A stretch of DNA of 64,000 nucleotides from Nonomuraea guangzhouensis (GTDB lineage Bacteria; Actinomycetota; Actinomycetes; Streptosporangiales; Streptosporangiaceae), in NCBI RefSeq assembly GCF_019396345.1, contig NZ_JAHKRM010000006.1, positions 1-64,000 of the forward strand, given 5' to 3'. The notes below the pieces were generated by a model, which searched no databases, was not told where the DNA came from, and saw only the letters and a list, made by a program, of their open reading frames with translations. Numbering within the stretch: position 1 is the stretch's first letter; the number at the start of each line of letters is the position of its first letter. Both the position numbers and the translations under genes were made by a program. Positions 8,249 through 16,879 of the stretch are shown here, piece after piece.

Positions 8249-8269
8249 GTCTGGAGCCCCGTTCCAGAC
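8249..8269 (+). promoter_or_regulatory. Hairpin in the bldG leader
   Basis: GTCTGGA (8249-8255) can pair with TCCAGAC (8263-8269), 48 bases before the bldG start. It could be a leader structure or part of a palindromic operator; nothing more can be said. Confidence 0.35.
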
Positions 8270-8316
8270 TGCCAGGCCCGCAAGGGTACTTTCGCAGGCG
8301 AGGCGCTGGAGGATCT

Positions 8317-8667
8317 GTGGATCTGAAGTTGGATCACCACAACGAGGACCGACTCACCATCGTCGAGGTCGAGGGTGAGATCGATGTCTACACGGCGCCG
8401 AGATTGCGTGAGCTCCTCATAGACCTGGTGAACAAGGGCAACTTCCACCTTCTCGTCAACATGGAGAAGGTCGACTTCCTCGACTCGACGGGCCTCGGTG
8501 TCCTGGTCGGGGGGCTCAAGCGGGTTCGGGCGCACGACGGTTCGCTCGAGCTGGTGTGCACGCAGGAGCGCATCCTCAAGATCTTCCGGATCACCGGGCT
8601 GACCAAGGTCTTCGGGATCTACGCTTCGGTCGACGAGGCCAAGGAAGCTCACGGCAAAGACAAGTAG
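8317..8667 (+). CDS. bldG: Anti-sigma factor antagonist BldG (STAS domain)
   Basis: GTG 8317 follows GGAGGA by 3 bases and gives 116 residues, the usual length of BldG. The STAS fold is complete: [15 protein letters not shown], then the phospho-site strand [15 protein letters not shown] with the acceptor serine at residue 57, as in Streptomyces coelicolor BldG, and [13 protein letters not shown] at the end. BldG is reversibly phosphorylated and, when unphosphorylated, captures anti-sigma factors. In Streptomyces it is needed for aerial development, antibiotic production and stress sigma control. The anti-sigma gene follows 2 bases downstream, and the helicase and hppA flank the pair as in Streptomyces. 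Confidence 0.95.
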   Translation: MDLKLDHHNEDRLTIVEVEGEIDVYTAPRLRELLIDLVNKGNFHLLVNMEKVDFLDSTGLGVLVGGLKRVRAHDGSLELVCTQERILKIFRITGLTKVFGIYASVDEAKEAHGKDK

Positions 8668-8669
8668 TG

Positions 8670-9107
8670 ATGGCTACCGTCGAGCTCACGTTCAGCGCCC
8701 TCCCCGCGCATGTGCGGACCGCCCGGTTGGTCGCGACGGCGATCGCCCGGCGCACAGGCGTGGAGGAGTCACTGCTGGACGAGGTCAGGCTCGCCGTTGG
8801 TGAGGCTTGCTCCCGGGCGGTCGAGGCGCATCGCGCACACTGCCCGGGAGAGCCGATCCGCATCGAGCTGAAAGACGATTCGGGGCGGTTCGAGGTAACG
8901 GTCAGCGATCAGGCTCCCAGCGACGAGATCAAGCAGGAGCAACCTCTCGATCTGGGCATGCTGTCCGACTCGTTCATGTCAGGGTTCGGCATCGCGGTGA
9001 TCGCGGGGCTGGCCGATGACGTGGAGGTGTTCCCCAGTCCCAAGGGGATGCGCATCCGCATGAGCTGGCCGGCCGCGCGCAACGGTCACGTGCCGACGCA
9101 AGCATAA
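8670..9107 (+). CDS. RsbW-like anti-sigma regulatory protein (ApgA type), partner of BldG
   Basis: ATG 8670 lies 2 bases after the bldG stop, so the pair is translationally coupled. The 145-residue product has the GHKL/HATPase fold of RsbW-type anti-sigma kinases: DEVRLAVGEACSRAVEAH (N-box helix), FEVTVSDQAP (G1 strand) and SGFGIAVIAGLADDVEV (G2). The N-box asparagine and the usual D-x-G-x-G of G1 are not visible, so kinase activity is doubtful. The S. coelicolor equivalent (SCO3548/ApgA) binds BldG. A T-rich tract follows the stop codon directly. Confidence 0.85.
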   Translation: MATVELTFSALPAHVRTARLVATAIARRTGVEESLLDEVRLAVGEACSRAVEAHRAHCPGEPIRIELKDDSGRFEVTVSDQAPSDEIKQEQPLDLGMLSDSFMSGFGIAVIAGLADDVEVFPSPKGMRIRMSWPAARNGHVPTQA

Positions 9108-9669
9108 TTTTTTTCTTTTCTTTACGGCACAGCACGGTGGGCCCCAACCGCCGACCGTGGCCGGCCCCTGTCCAGGGGCACGCTCCTCTGGTGAGACGGG
9201 GCCGGGCGCCGATACGAGGCCCGGCACCCATGGCTTCCGCCAGCCGACAGCCGTAGGGCCTCCCTACAAGGCCGAGCCGTGGTGCCCACGGCTCGGCTTC
9301 GGCATGTCCAGAGCATCGGCAGGGCACCGGCGCCCCCAGGGCTCCGGCGGGACCGAATCCCAGGTTTCGGGCGTGTTGTTTCGGGCACCTTGTCATGGCC
9401 GTAAACCGGCGGAAATATCGGTTGTCAGATGGCAAATCGCCGTGCTGGCAGGGGATTGCTCGGGGATTACTGGACGCGTGGCCAAATAGCGACCACCAGA
9501 GCCTTCATATCCGCGCAGCCCGTGCGTAGACTCCCGGCACCGGCCAAGGTGATCCGGCGAAACTGCGGACTCATCCGGAAGCGGCACCCACAACCCGGAT
9601 GGTGCCGCACCAGTCCGTCGATCTTTGCGCACCGCCCGGGCAGGACGACCGGTCTTGCCGAGGAGAACG
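9108..9669. other. 562-bp stretch between the bldG operon and hppA
   Basis: It opens with a T/C tract (TTTTTTTCTTTTCTTT, 9108-9123), unusual in DNA of this composition. It then holds the strong hairpin at 9271-9297, and ends with the hppA promoter and leader. A TAGACT box at about 9526 may be a -10 element, without a clear -35. No coding frame is convincing. Confidence 0.5.
9271..9297 (+). terminator. Hairpin terminator of the bldG operon
   Basis: A perfect 12-bp stem, GCCGAGCCGTGG (9271-9282) with CCACGGCTCGGC (9286-9297), has a 3-base TGC loop and is followed by TTC. It lies 163 bases past the anti-sigma stop and well before hppA. Confidence 0.65.
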
Positions 9670-11988
9670 ATGTTTAGGCAACTGCTGGCCGCAGAGCCAG
9701 CGTCCAATCTGGCCCTGAACGGTAACAATCTCACTATCGTGATCGTGGTCGCCGCGGTCGCACTGATCGCCCTAGCCGTCGCCGGCGGCTTGGTGCGCGA
9801 GGTGCTGTCCGCCGACGCGGGCACGGAGCGCATGCAGGACATCGCCCGTGCCGTACAGGAAGGGGCCGCCGCGTATCTCGCGCGGCAGTTCCGCACGTTG
9901 GCGGTCTTCGTCGTCGTGATCCCCTTCCTGCTGCTCCTTCTACCGGGTGAGACCGATGTGCGCATCGGCCGCTCGATCTTCTTCGTGGTCGGGGCGGTAT
10001 TCTCCGCGCTGACCGGCTTCATGGGCATGTGGCTGGCCGTACGCGGAAACGTACGCGTCGCGGCGGCCGCCCGTGATTCGGGCGAGAAGCGCGCCATGCG
10101 CATCGCCTTCCGTACGGGCGGCGTGGCCGGCATGTTCACCGTGGGCCTCGGCCTGTTCGGTGCGGCCATCGTCGTCTTCGTCTATCAAGGTGACGCGCCG
10201 GGCGTCCTCGAAGGCTTCGGCTTCGGGGCGGCGCTGCTGGCGATGTTCATGCGAGTCGGCGGCGGCATCTTCACCAAGGCCGCCGACGTGGGCGCCGACC
10301 TGGTCGGCAAGGTCGAACAGGGCATCCCGGAGGACGACCCGCGTAACGCGGCGACGATCGCCGACAACGTGGGCGACAACGTCGGTGACTGCGCGGGTAT
10401 GGCCGCCGACCTGTTCGAGTCGTACGCGGTCATGCTGGTCGCCAGCCTCATCCTGGGCAAGGTGGCCTTCGGCGAGCAGGGACTGATCTTCCCGCTGATC
10501 GTGCCCATGATCGGCGTGCTCACCGCGATCATCGGCATCTTCGTCACCCGGATGCGCGACGGCGACCGCAGCGGCATGGCCGCCATCAACCGCAGCTTCT
10601 TCATCTCGGCCGCGATCTCCGCGGTGCTGGTCGCGGCGGCGGCGTTCTGGTACCTGCCCGGCACCTTCACCGAGCTGACCGGCTCGGCCGTGCAGTCCAC
10701 CGCCAACCCGAGGATCATCGCCATCGGCGCGGTGCTCATCGGCCTGGTCCTGGCCAGCGCCATCCAGCTGCTGACCGGTTACTTCACCGAGACGACCAGG
10801 CGACCCGTACGGGAGATCGGCGAGAGCTCGGCCACCGGGCCCGCGACGGTCATCCTGGCCGGCATCAGCGTCGGCCTCGAGTCGGCCGTCTACTCGGCGC
10901 TGATCATCGCTGGTGCGGTCTACGGCGCGTTCCTGCTGGGCTTCGGGAACGTGACGATCGCGCTGTTCGCGGTGGCGCTGGCCGGCACCGGCCTGCTGAC
11001 CACGGTCGGCGTCATCGTGTCGATGGACACCTTCGGCCCGGTCTCCGACAACGCGCAGGGCATCGCCGAGATGTCCGGCGACGTCGAGGGTGAGGGCGCG
11101 CGCGTGCTCACCAGCCTCGACGCCGTCGGCAACACGACGAAGGCCATCACCAAGGGCATCGCGATCGCCACGGCGGTGCTCGCGGCGACCGCGCTGTTCG
11201 GGGCGTTCCGCACGGCCGTGGAGACGCAGCTCGCCGATGCGACACAGTCGGCCAAGGAGGCGCTCGGCGCGTTCTCCACCTTCAGTCTGGGCATCGACCA
11301 GCCCAACGTGCTCGTCGGTCTGGTCATCGGCGCGGCGGTCGTGTTCCTCTTCTCCGGCCTGGCGATCAGCGCGGTCGGACGGGCCGCGATGCGCGTGGTC
11401 TTCGAGGTACGCGACCAGTTCCGCAACCACCCGGGCATCATGGACGGCACCGAGAAGCCCGAGTACGGCCGCGTGGTCGACATCTGCACCCGTGACTCGC
11501 TGCGCGAGCTGGCCACGCCCGGCCTGCTGGCGGTCATGACGCCCATCGCGGTCGGGTTCGCCTTCGGTTACGCGCCGCTGGGCGCGTTCCTGGCCGGAGC
11601 CATCGCGTGCGGCACGCTCATGGCGGTCTTCCTGTCCAACTCGGGTGGTGCCTGGGACAACGCCAAGAAACTGGTCGAGGACGGGCACCACGGTGGCAAG
11701 GGGTCGCAGGCCCACGAAGCCACGATCATCGGTGACACGGTCGGCGACCCGTTCAAGGACACTGCCGGTCCGGCCATCAACCCGCTGATCAAGGTGATGA
11801 ACCTGGTGGCGCTCCTGGTGGCGCCGGCGGTGGTCCTGTACGCGGGCAACCCGGCGCTGCGCATCGGGATCACGGTCGTGGCGGTGGGCGTGGTGATCGG
11901 CGCCATCCTCGTCTCCAAGCGCCGTTCGGTCTCCAGCGAATCGACCAGCAACGACAAGAACAAGGAGCACCAGCCGGTCGCCTCGTAG
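9670..11988 (+). CDS. hppA: Membrane-bound proton-pumping pyrophosphatase
   Basis: ATG 9670 is preceded by GAGGAGAA and gives 772 residues with about 16 membrane segments. Family signatures are present: DVGADLVGKVE (pyrophosphate/Mg binding), IPEDDPRNAATIADNVGDNV, and DNAQGIAEMSG. The sequence GNTTKAITKG carries Lys where K+-dependent enzymes have Ala, so it should be a K+-independent H+-PPase. It couples hydrolysis of pyrophosphate to proton export across the plasma membrane. The C-terminal HEATIIGDTVGDPFKDTAGPA motif is intact. The gene stands alone and ends at a hairpin 14 bases after the stop. It follows bldG as in Streptomyces. Confidence 0.96.
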   Translation: MFRQLLAAEPASNLALNGNNLTIVIVVAAVALIALAVAGGLVREVLSADAGTERMQDIARAVQEGAAAYLARQFRTLAVFVVVIPFLLLLLPGETDVRIGRSIFFVVGAVFSALTGFMGMWLAVRGNVRVAAAARDSGEKRAMRIAFRTGGVAGMFTVGLGLFGAAIVVFVYQGDAPGVLEGFGFGAALLAMFMRVGGGIFTKAADVGADLVGKVEQGIPEDDPRNAATIADNVGDNVGDCAGMAADLFESYAVMLVASLILGKVAFGEQGLIFPLIVPMIGVLTAIIGIFVTRMRDGDRSGMAAINRSFFISAAISAVLVAAAAFWYLPGTFTELTGSAVQSTANPRIIAIGAVLIGLVLASAIQLLTGYFTETTRRPVREIGESSATGPATVILAGISVGLESAVYSALIIAGAVYGAFLLGFGNVTIALFAVALAGTGLLTTVGVIVSMDTFGPVSDNAQGIAEMSGDVEGEGARVLTSLDAVGNTTKAITKGIAIATAVLAATALFGAFRTAVETQLADATQSAKEALGAFSTFSLGIDQPNVLVGLVIGAAVVFLFSGLAISAVGRAAMRVVFEVRDQFRNHPGIMDGTEKPEYGRVVDICTRDSLRELATPGLLAVMTPIAVGFAFGYAPLGAFLAGAIACGTLMAVFLSNSGGAWDNAKKLVEDGHHGGKGSQAHEATIIGDTVGDPFKDTAGPAINPLIKVMNLVALLVAPAVVLYAGNPALRIGITVVAVGVVIGAILVSKRRSVSSESTSNDKNKEHQPVAS

Positions 11989-12002
11989 CGACCCCCGTCC
12001 GG

Positions 12003-12037
12003 ACGCCCGCTCCTCCGAGGTCTGGGGGAGCGGGCGT
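12003..12037 (+). terminator. Hairpin terminator of hppA
   Basis: ACGCCCGCTCC (12003-12013) pairs perfectly with GGAGCGGGCGT (12027-12037) around a 13-base loop and is followed by TT. It is the first structure after the hppA stop. Confidence 0.75.
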
Positions 12038-12101
12038 TTCACGTCCCAGGAAGGCGTGTCCCAAGGACCACCCCGCGACCCCTCGGTGGGAAACTGGGCA
12101 G

Positions 12102-12212
12102 ATGAACGACAAGCCGCCCAGCGGCGGCAAGACGCTGGCCTACATCCTGCTGGCGATGCTGGCCATCCTCGCCGTGATCGTCGCGCTGGGCGTGTGGGCG
12201 ACGAGAGGATGA
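12102..12212 (+). CDS. 36-residue single-span membrane peptide coupled to sixA
   Basis: A short frame from ATG 12102 encodes MNDKPPSGGKT followed by one hydrophobic helix (LAYILLAMLAILAVIVALGVW) and ATRG. The stop TGA (12210-12212) overlaps the ATG of the next gene in an ATGA junction, which argues for translation. The ribosome site is weak. I do not recognise a family. It may anchor or regulate the phosphatase encoded next, but that is a guess from position. Confidence 0.6.
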   Translation: MNDKPPSGGKTLAYILLAMLAILAVIVALGVWATRG

Positions 12213-12697
12213 TGAAGCACGTGCGTACGTTGATCGTGCTCCGCCACGCCAAGGCCGCGCAGGTTCCCGGGCTGGAGGACAGCGAGCGCCCGCTGACGCA
12301 CAGGGGCGAGCGCGACGCGAAGCGGGCCGGGGACGAGGTGCGGGCCCTCGGGCTGGCTCCCGATCTGGTGCTGTGCTCCCCGTCCCTGCGTACGCGGCGC
12401 ACCGCCGAGCTGGCCTTCCCCGAGGTGGCGGTCAGCTACGAGCGTGACGTCTACCAGGCCTACCCCGAGGAGCTGCTCGCGCTGGTCAAGCTGACCGATC
12501 CGGAGCTCGGGACGGTGGTGCTGTGCGGTCACAACCCGGGCGTGCACGAGCTGGCGATCTCGCTGGCCGGAGGCGACTACGGGTTCCGGCCGGGCTCGTT
12601 CGCGGTCATCCGTACCGAGTCCGACTGGGTGGACCTGTGGCCGGGCCAGGCCGAGCTGGTCACGCGCTGGGACCCCAAGGGCGAGGTCACCGGGTGA
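12209..12697 (+). CDS. SixA-type phosphohistidine phosphatase (histidine phosphatase superfamily)
   Basis: The 162-residue protein starts MMKHVRTLIVLRHAKAAQ, with the catalytic RHxK motif of the SixA branch; a conserved second histidine is in VVLCGHNPGVHEL, and LCSPSLRTRRTAEL supplies phosphate-binding arginines. The short size fits SixA rather than phosphoglycerate mutases. SixA removes phosphate from phosphohistidine proteins; in actinomycetes the substrate is not established. Translation is coupled to the 36-residue membrane peptide upstream. The last 11 bases overlap the 3' end of serB on the opposite strand. Confidence 0.85.
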   Translation: MMKHVRTLIVLRHAKAAQVPGLEDSERPLTHRGERDAKRAGDEVRALGLAPDLVLCSPSLRTRRTAELAFPEVAVSYERDVYQAYPEELLALVKLTDPELGTVVLCGHNPGVHELAISLAGGDYGFRPGSFAVIRTESDWVDLWPGQAELVTRWDPKGEVTG

Positions 12698-13904
12698 GTA
12701 CGCCGTCCTCGGCGTCCGCCGCCTCCACCTCGTCCCTGGAGATCCCGAGCAGGTAGAGGATCGAGTCGAGGTAAGGCGTGTTGACCGCCGTGTCCGCCGC
12801 CTCCCGGACGACCGGCTTGGCGTTGAACGCGATGCCGAGCCCGGCCGCCGCGATCATGTCGAGGTCGTTGGCTCCGTCGCCGATGGCCACCGTCTGGCTG
12901 ATCGGCAGCCCCGCCTCGCGGGCGAACCGCTCCAGCGCGCGGGCCTTGCCCGGCCGGTCGACGATCTCGCCGACGACGCGGCCGGTGAGCCTGCCGTCGA
13001 CCACCTCCAGGACGTTCGCCGCCGAGTAGTCGATGCCGAGGTCATCGACCAGGGAGTCGGTGATCTGGGTGAAGCCGCCGCTGACGATGGCGAAGCGGTA
13101 GTCGAGCCGCTTGAGCGTACGGACGAGCGTACGGGCGCCGGGGGTGAGCACGACCTGCTGGCGTACCTGCTCGAACACCTCGGCCGGCAGCCCCTCGAGC
13201 AGCGCGACGCGGCGGCGCAGCGACTCGGCGAAGTCGAGCTCGCCGCGCATGGCCTCCTCGGTGACCCGGGCGACCTCTTCGAGGCAGCCCGCGTGCCCGG
13301 CCAGCAGCTCGATGACCTCGCCCTGGATGAGCGTGGAGTCGACGTCCATGACGACCAGCCGCTTGGCCCGCCGTGACAGGCCGGTGCGCTGCACGGCCAC
13401 GTCGACGTGCAGGGCGGCGGCCTCGGCGGCCAGCTCGACGCGGAGCGCGCTCGGGTCGGCGCCGGAGACCGACAGCTCGATGCAGGTGACCGGCCACTGG
13501 GCGAGGCGTTCGATGCGGTCGATGTTCGCGCCGGCGGCGGCGATGCGCCCGGCGATCCCGGCGATCGCGGCGGGCTGGAGCGTCGCGCCCAGCACGCTGA
13601 CCGACAGGCGGCCGCGTCGGCGCTGCTCCTTGGTCGTCGAGCCGGTGGAGAGCTCCAGCTCCAGGCCGAGATCCTCAGCCACCCGCTCGACGGCGGTCCA
13701 CATGGCGCCGAGGGTGCTGCCCGTGCCGGTCGACGGACCGCCCGCGTAGGCGACGAGCACGCCCAGGGTGAGCCGGCCGCGGATGACGACCTGCTCGATG
13801 TCGGCCACGGTCACCGGGAACCCCGACAGAACCGAGAAAAGCCGCGAGGTGACGCCCGGCCGGTCTGGGCCGGTCAAGGTGATCAGGAGGGTGCGCTGGT
13901 CCAC
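12687..13904 (-). CDS. serB: Phosphoserine phosphatase with two ACT domains
   Basis: The 405-residue protein has an N-terminal ACT region (LLITLTGPDRPGVTSRLFSVL, then SVSVLGATLQPAAIAGIAGR at about 98-118) and a C-terminal HAD domain. HAD motifs are complete: DVDSTLIQGEV (nucleophile Asp), SGGFTQITDSL, and GDGANDLDMIAAAGLG. It performs the last step of serine synthesis, phosphoserine to serine plus phosphate. The ACT domains probably bind serine and give feedback control, as in mycobacterial SerB2. It stands alone, convergent with sixA. Confidence 0.93.
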   Translation of the reverse strand: MDQRTLLITLTGPDRPGVTSRLFSVLSGFPVTVADIEQVVIRGRLTLGVLVAYAGGPSTGTGSTLGAMWTAVERVAEDLGLELELSTGSTTKEQRRRGRLSVSVLGATLQPAAIAGIAGRIAAAGANIDRIERLAQWPVTCIELSVSGADPSALRVELAAEAAALHVDVAVQRTGLSRRAKRLVVMDVDSTLIQGEVIELLAGHAGCLEEVARVTEEAMRGELDFAESLRRRVALLEGLPAEVFEQVRQQVVLTPGARTLVRTLKRLDYRFAIVSGGFTQITDSLVDDLGIDYSAANVLEVVDGRLTGRVVGEIVDRPGKARALERFAREAGLPISQTVAIGDGANDLDMIAAAGLGIAFNAKPVVREAADTAVNTPYLDSILYLLGISRDEVEAADAEDGVLTR

Positions 13905-13953
13905 ATTGAGCCAGGCTACTGAACACGTCGCGCCGCACGCGCACGAGGGGCCA

Positions 13954-14964
13954 CTATCGGCTCAGCAGCAGGTGGGTGTCACCGAACTCGTGCCACAGGT
14001 ATCCCTCCCGCAACGCCGCCTCATAGGCGAGGGTGAGCGGCTCCCGCTCGGCGATCGCGCTGAGCATCATCAGGTGGCTCGATCTGGGCTCGTGCAGCCC
14101 GGTGATCAGCCCGTTCACGGCTTTTACCCCGATGGCGGGCGTCACGATGTGCCGGGTCCAGCCGGCCGAGGCGGCCACCCGCCCGTCGCCGCCGACGGCC
14201 GTCTCCAGCGCGCGCACCACGGTGGTCCCGGCCGCCACCACCCGCCCGCCGTTCGCCGCGGTCAGGTTGACCAAGCGCGCCGTTGCCGCGGGCACCTCGT
14301 AGCGCTCGGCGTAGGGCGGCTCGTCCTTCTCCGGTGAGGCGACGCCGGTGTGCAGGGTGATCGGCGCGATCCCGACGCCGCGCGCCACCAGAGCCGTGAC
14401 CAGTTCGGCGGTGAACGGCCGGGCCGCGCTCGGCATCTCGGCGCTGCCCGGCACGGTGGCGAAGACGGTCTGGTAGGAGTCGAGCGGCCAGTCGCGGGAC
14501 ACGTAGGAGTAGCGGATCGGCACCCCGTGATCGCGCAGGTACGCTTCCACGTCACGGTCGAGCCTGGCCCGCCACAGGCGCGGCGTCTCGCGTTCGATGA
14601 GCCGCAGCGTCGCCCGTCCCGGCAGCGGCAGCCATTCGCCGGGCTCGCCGCCGCCGTACGGCTCGGACGCCTTGGAGGTACGGCGGCGGAGCTCGACCAG
14701 CCAGGTGCCGTCCTCGCGCGCGGTGGAGAAGTGCACGGCGAGCCGGTCGAGCCTGATGGCGGCGGGCAAGGTCGCCGAGTTGTTGACCACGATCAGGTCG
14801 CCCGGGTCGAGCAACCCCGGCAGGTCGGTGAAGTGGTGGTGCTCCGGAGGGAGCGAGCCGCGCGAGACCAGCAGGCGCACCGAGTCGCGGGTCAGCCCGC
14901 GGGCCTCGGGCGGCTCGTGCGCCGACAGCGTGTCCGGCAGCGCGAAGTCGAGCGCGGCGGTCAT
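13954..14964 (-). CDS. QueA-like S-adenosylmethionine:tRNA ribosyltransferase-isomerase family protein
   Basis: The 336-residue protein shows diverged QueA signatures: LDFALPDTLSAHEPPEARGL at the N-terminus, LLDPGDLIVVNNSATLPAAI, ITLHTGVASPEKDEPPYAER, AAGTTVVRALE, EPRSSHLMMLSAIAE and a C-terminal YLWHEFGDTHLLL. In bacteria that make queuosine, QueA transfers ribose from SAM to preQ1 in tRNA. Most actinomycetes lack that pathway, and the motifs here deviate, so the true role may differ. Its start overlaps the stop of the upstream SDR gene by 4 bases, so the two are one operon. Confidence 0.8.
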   Translation of the reverse strand: MTAALDFALPDTLSAHEPPEARGLTRDSVRLLVSRGSLPPEHHHFTDLPGLLDPGDLIVVNNSATLPAAIRLDRLAVHFSTAREDGTWLVELRRRTSKASEPYGGGEPGEWLPLPGRATLRLIERETPRLWRARLDRDVEAYLRDHGVPIRYSYVSRDWPLDSYQTVFATVPGSAEMPSAARPFTAELVTALVARGVGIAPITLHTGVASPEKDEPPYAERYEVPAATARLVNLTAANGGRVVAAGTTVVRALETAVGGDGRVAASAGWTRHIVTPAIGVKAVNGLITGLHEPRSSHLMMLSAIAEREPLTLAYEAALREGYLWHEFGDTHLLLSR

Positions 14965-15617
14965 TGCAGGCTCACCCTGCCGCTCGCCGGGCGGGACCAG
15001 ACCAGTTCACACAGTGTCGCGGCCACCTTGGCGGGATCCGTGGCGCCGGACGCCTCGTCGGCGCCGACCGCGTCGGCCAGCATGCGGGTGTTCATCTCGC
15101 CGGGATCGACCCACCAGACGGCCAGGTCGGGCTCTTCGGCCGCCAGTACGTTGGAGAGCTGCTCCAGGGCGGCCTTGGTGGCGCCGTAAGCGCCCCAGCC
15201 CTCGTAGGCGCCGGTCGCGGCGTCGGAGGTGATGTTCACGATGGCGCCGCGCGTGGCGCGCAGCGCGGGGAGCGTCGCCTGGATGAGAGCCAGGGGAGCG
15301 ATCACATTGGTCTCCAGCAGCGCCCCGAACTCCTCCCGCGGGTACACCGACAGCGGCGGCAGCGGGGTCACGCCCAGCCCGCTCGCGTTGTTGACCAGCA
15401 GGTTCAGCTCGGGTACGGCCCGCGCGAGCCGCTCGACGTGCGCCGGGTCGGTCACGTCGCCGGGGATGGCGGTGGCGCCCAGCTCGGCCGCGACCCGCTC
15501 CAGGTCCGCCGCGCCACGGGCGGTGAGCACGAGCTCCCACCCGGCGGTGGCGAGTGTCGTCGCCAGAGCCAGACCCAGGCCGCGGGAGGCGCCGGTGATC
15601 AGTGCGGTGTTCGTCAT
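14961..15617 (-). CDS. Short-chain dehydrogenase/reductase
   Basis: The 218-residue protein has the SDR cofactor motif TGASRGLGLAL at its N-terminus, NNASG, the catalytic serine in NITSDAATG, and the YGATKAA pair of Tyr and Lys. The Gly-rich loop and an Arg in TARG suggest NADP(H). Substrate unknown. It is the first gene of a two-gene operon with the QueA-like protein (4-base ATGA overlap) and divergent from a sensor kinase. Confidence 0.85.
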   Translation of the reverse strand: MTNTALITGASRGLGLALATTLATAGWELVLTARGAADLERVAAELGATAIPGDVTDPAHVERLARAVPELNLLVNNASGLGVTPLPPLSVYPREEFGALLETNVIAPLALIQATLPALRATRGAIVNITSDAATGAYEGWGAYGATKAALEQLSNVLAAEEPDLAVWWVDPGEMNTRMLADAVGADEASGATDPAKVAATLCELVWSRPASGRVSLQ

Positions 15618-15730
15618 GTCTCGACGTTAGGAGCGCGGCGGCGGCCGGACATCGGGCTGAGGACCCGCCTCCTCCTGGGCATATGGACCTAAGACCATGG
15701 GACGTGGGCAAAGAGGCCCAGGACCATAGA

Positions 15731-16879
15731 GTGGACCCCGTGGCCTCAGACAGAGCCCCGGACAGAGCCTCCGACAGAGACGAGATCATGCAGGCGGTGA
15801 GCACCGCCGTGCTCGCCGTCACCCGGCACCTCTCGGTGCGCGAGGTGCTGCAGGTCATCGTCCGCTCGGCCCAGCGGCTGCTCGACGCCCGCTATGCCGC
15901 GCTCGGTGTGCCCGACGAGGACGGCTCGTTCGCCGAGTTCGTCGCCGAGGGCCTCACCGACAAGCAGTGGGACGCGATCGGCCCGCTGCCCAGGCAGCAT
16001 GGCATGCTCGGCGCGATGCTCCGCGACGGGGCTCCGGTGCGGCTGCCCGACCTGCGCGAGGACCCCAGGTTCGAGTGGTGGCCCAAGGCGCACCCGGTGA
16101 TGAAGGACTTCCTCGGCGTCCCGATCCGCGACGGCGACGAGGTGCTCGGCATCATCTTCCTGGCCAACAAGCGCACGCCCGACGGCTTCACCCCGGCGGA
16201 CCAGGACCTGCTCACGCTGTTCGCCGCGCACGCCGCGATCGCGCTGACCAACGCCCGGCTGTACGAGCGGGGCCGCGAGCTGGCCATGCTCGAGGAGCGC
16301 AACCGGATGGCCCGTGAGCTGCACGACGCCGTCACCCAGAAGCTGTTCTCGCTCCGGCTGACCGCGCAGTCCGCCGCCGTCCTGCTGCGCAGTGCCCCGG
16401 ACGAGGCCGCCGCCGAACTCGAACGCGTGCAGCGCCTGGCGGGCGAGGCCCTGGCCGAGCTCCGGGCAGTGATCGTCGAGCTGCGCCCGGCCGAACTCGA
16501 CCGGCACGGCCTGGCGGAGACGTTGCGCAAGCACGTGCGCTTGCTCGACCGGCTCCACCCCGCGCACGTCACGTTCGAGGGCGACGAACTGCCGCCGCTC
16601 GACTCGGCGATCGAGGTGGCCGTGCTACGAGTTGCGCAGGAGGCGCTGCACAACGCGCTCAGGCACTCCGACGCCGGGACGGTCGAGGTGCACCTGGGTG
16701 AGGAGGGCGGCAAGCTGGTGCTGACCGTACGCGACGACGGCAAGGGCTTCGAACAGGCCGAGTCACGTGGCCTGGGCCTGGTGTCGATGCGGGACCGGGC
16801 GGAGTCTGTCGGCGGCGTCATGACCGTGGCCTCGGCCCGCGACGAGGGCACGACGGTCCGAGTGGAGGTGGGCGTTTGA
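15731..16879 (+). CDS. GAF-domain sensor histidine kinase (HisKA_3/NarL type)
   Basis: From GTG 15731 (GTG 15740 is an alternative) the product is about 382 residues and has no membrane span. A GAF sensor domain occupies roughly 20-170 (LLDARYAALGVPDEDG...LGVPIRDGDEVLGIIFLANK). The dimerisation helix with the phospho-acceptor is RMARELHDAVTQKLFSL, and the ATPase has RVAQEALHNALRHSDAG and DDGKGFEQAESRGLGLVSM. The cytosolic GAF domain should sense a soluble ligand or redox signal. The response regulator begins inside the stop codon (TTGA overlap), so the two are a cognate pair. Confidence 0.9.
   Translation: MDPVASDRAPDRASDRDEIMQAVSTAVLAVTRHLSVREVLQVIVRSAQRLLDARYAALGVPDEDGSFAEFVAEGLTDKQWDAIGPLPRQHGMLGAMLRDGAPVRLPDLREDPRFEWWPKAHPVMKDFLGVPIRDGDEVLGIIFLANKRTPDGFTPADQDLLTLFAAHAAIALTNARLYERGRELAMLEERNRMARELHDAVTQKLFSLRLTAQSAAVLLRSAPDEAAAELERVQRLAGEALAELRAVIVELRPAELDRHGLAETLRKHVRLLDRLHPAHVTFEGDELPPLDSAIEVAVLRVAQEALHNALRHSDAGTVEVHLGEEGGKLVLTVRDDGKGFEQAESRGLGLVSMRDRAESVGGVMTVASARDEGTTVRVEVGV

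Noticed and set aside
9940..12402. 820-codon open frame on the minus strand opposite hppA
   Set aside because: Shadow of a GC-rich gene: its composition is Arg/Asp/His-rich without domains, while hppA on the other strand is a complete known protein.
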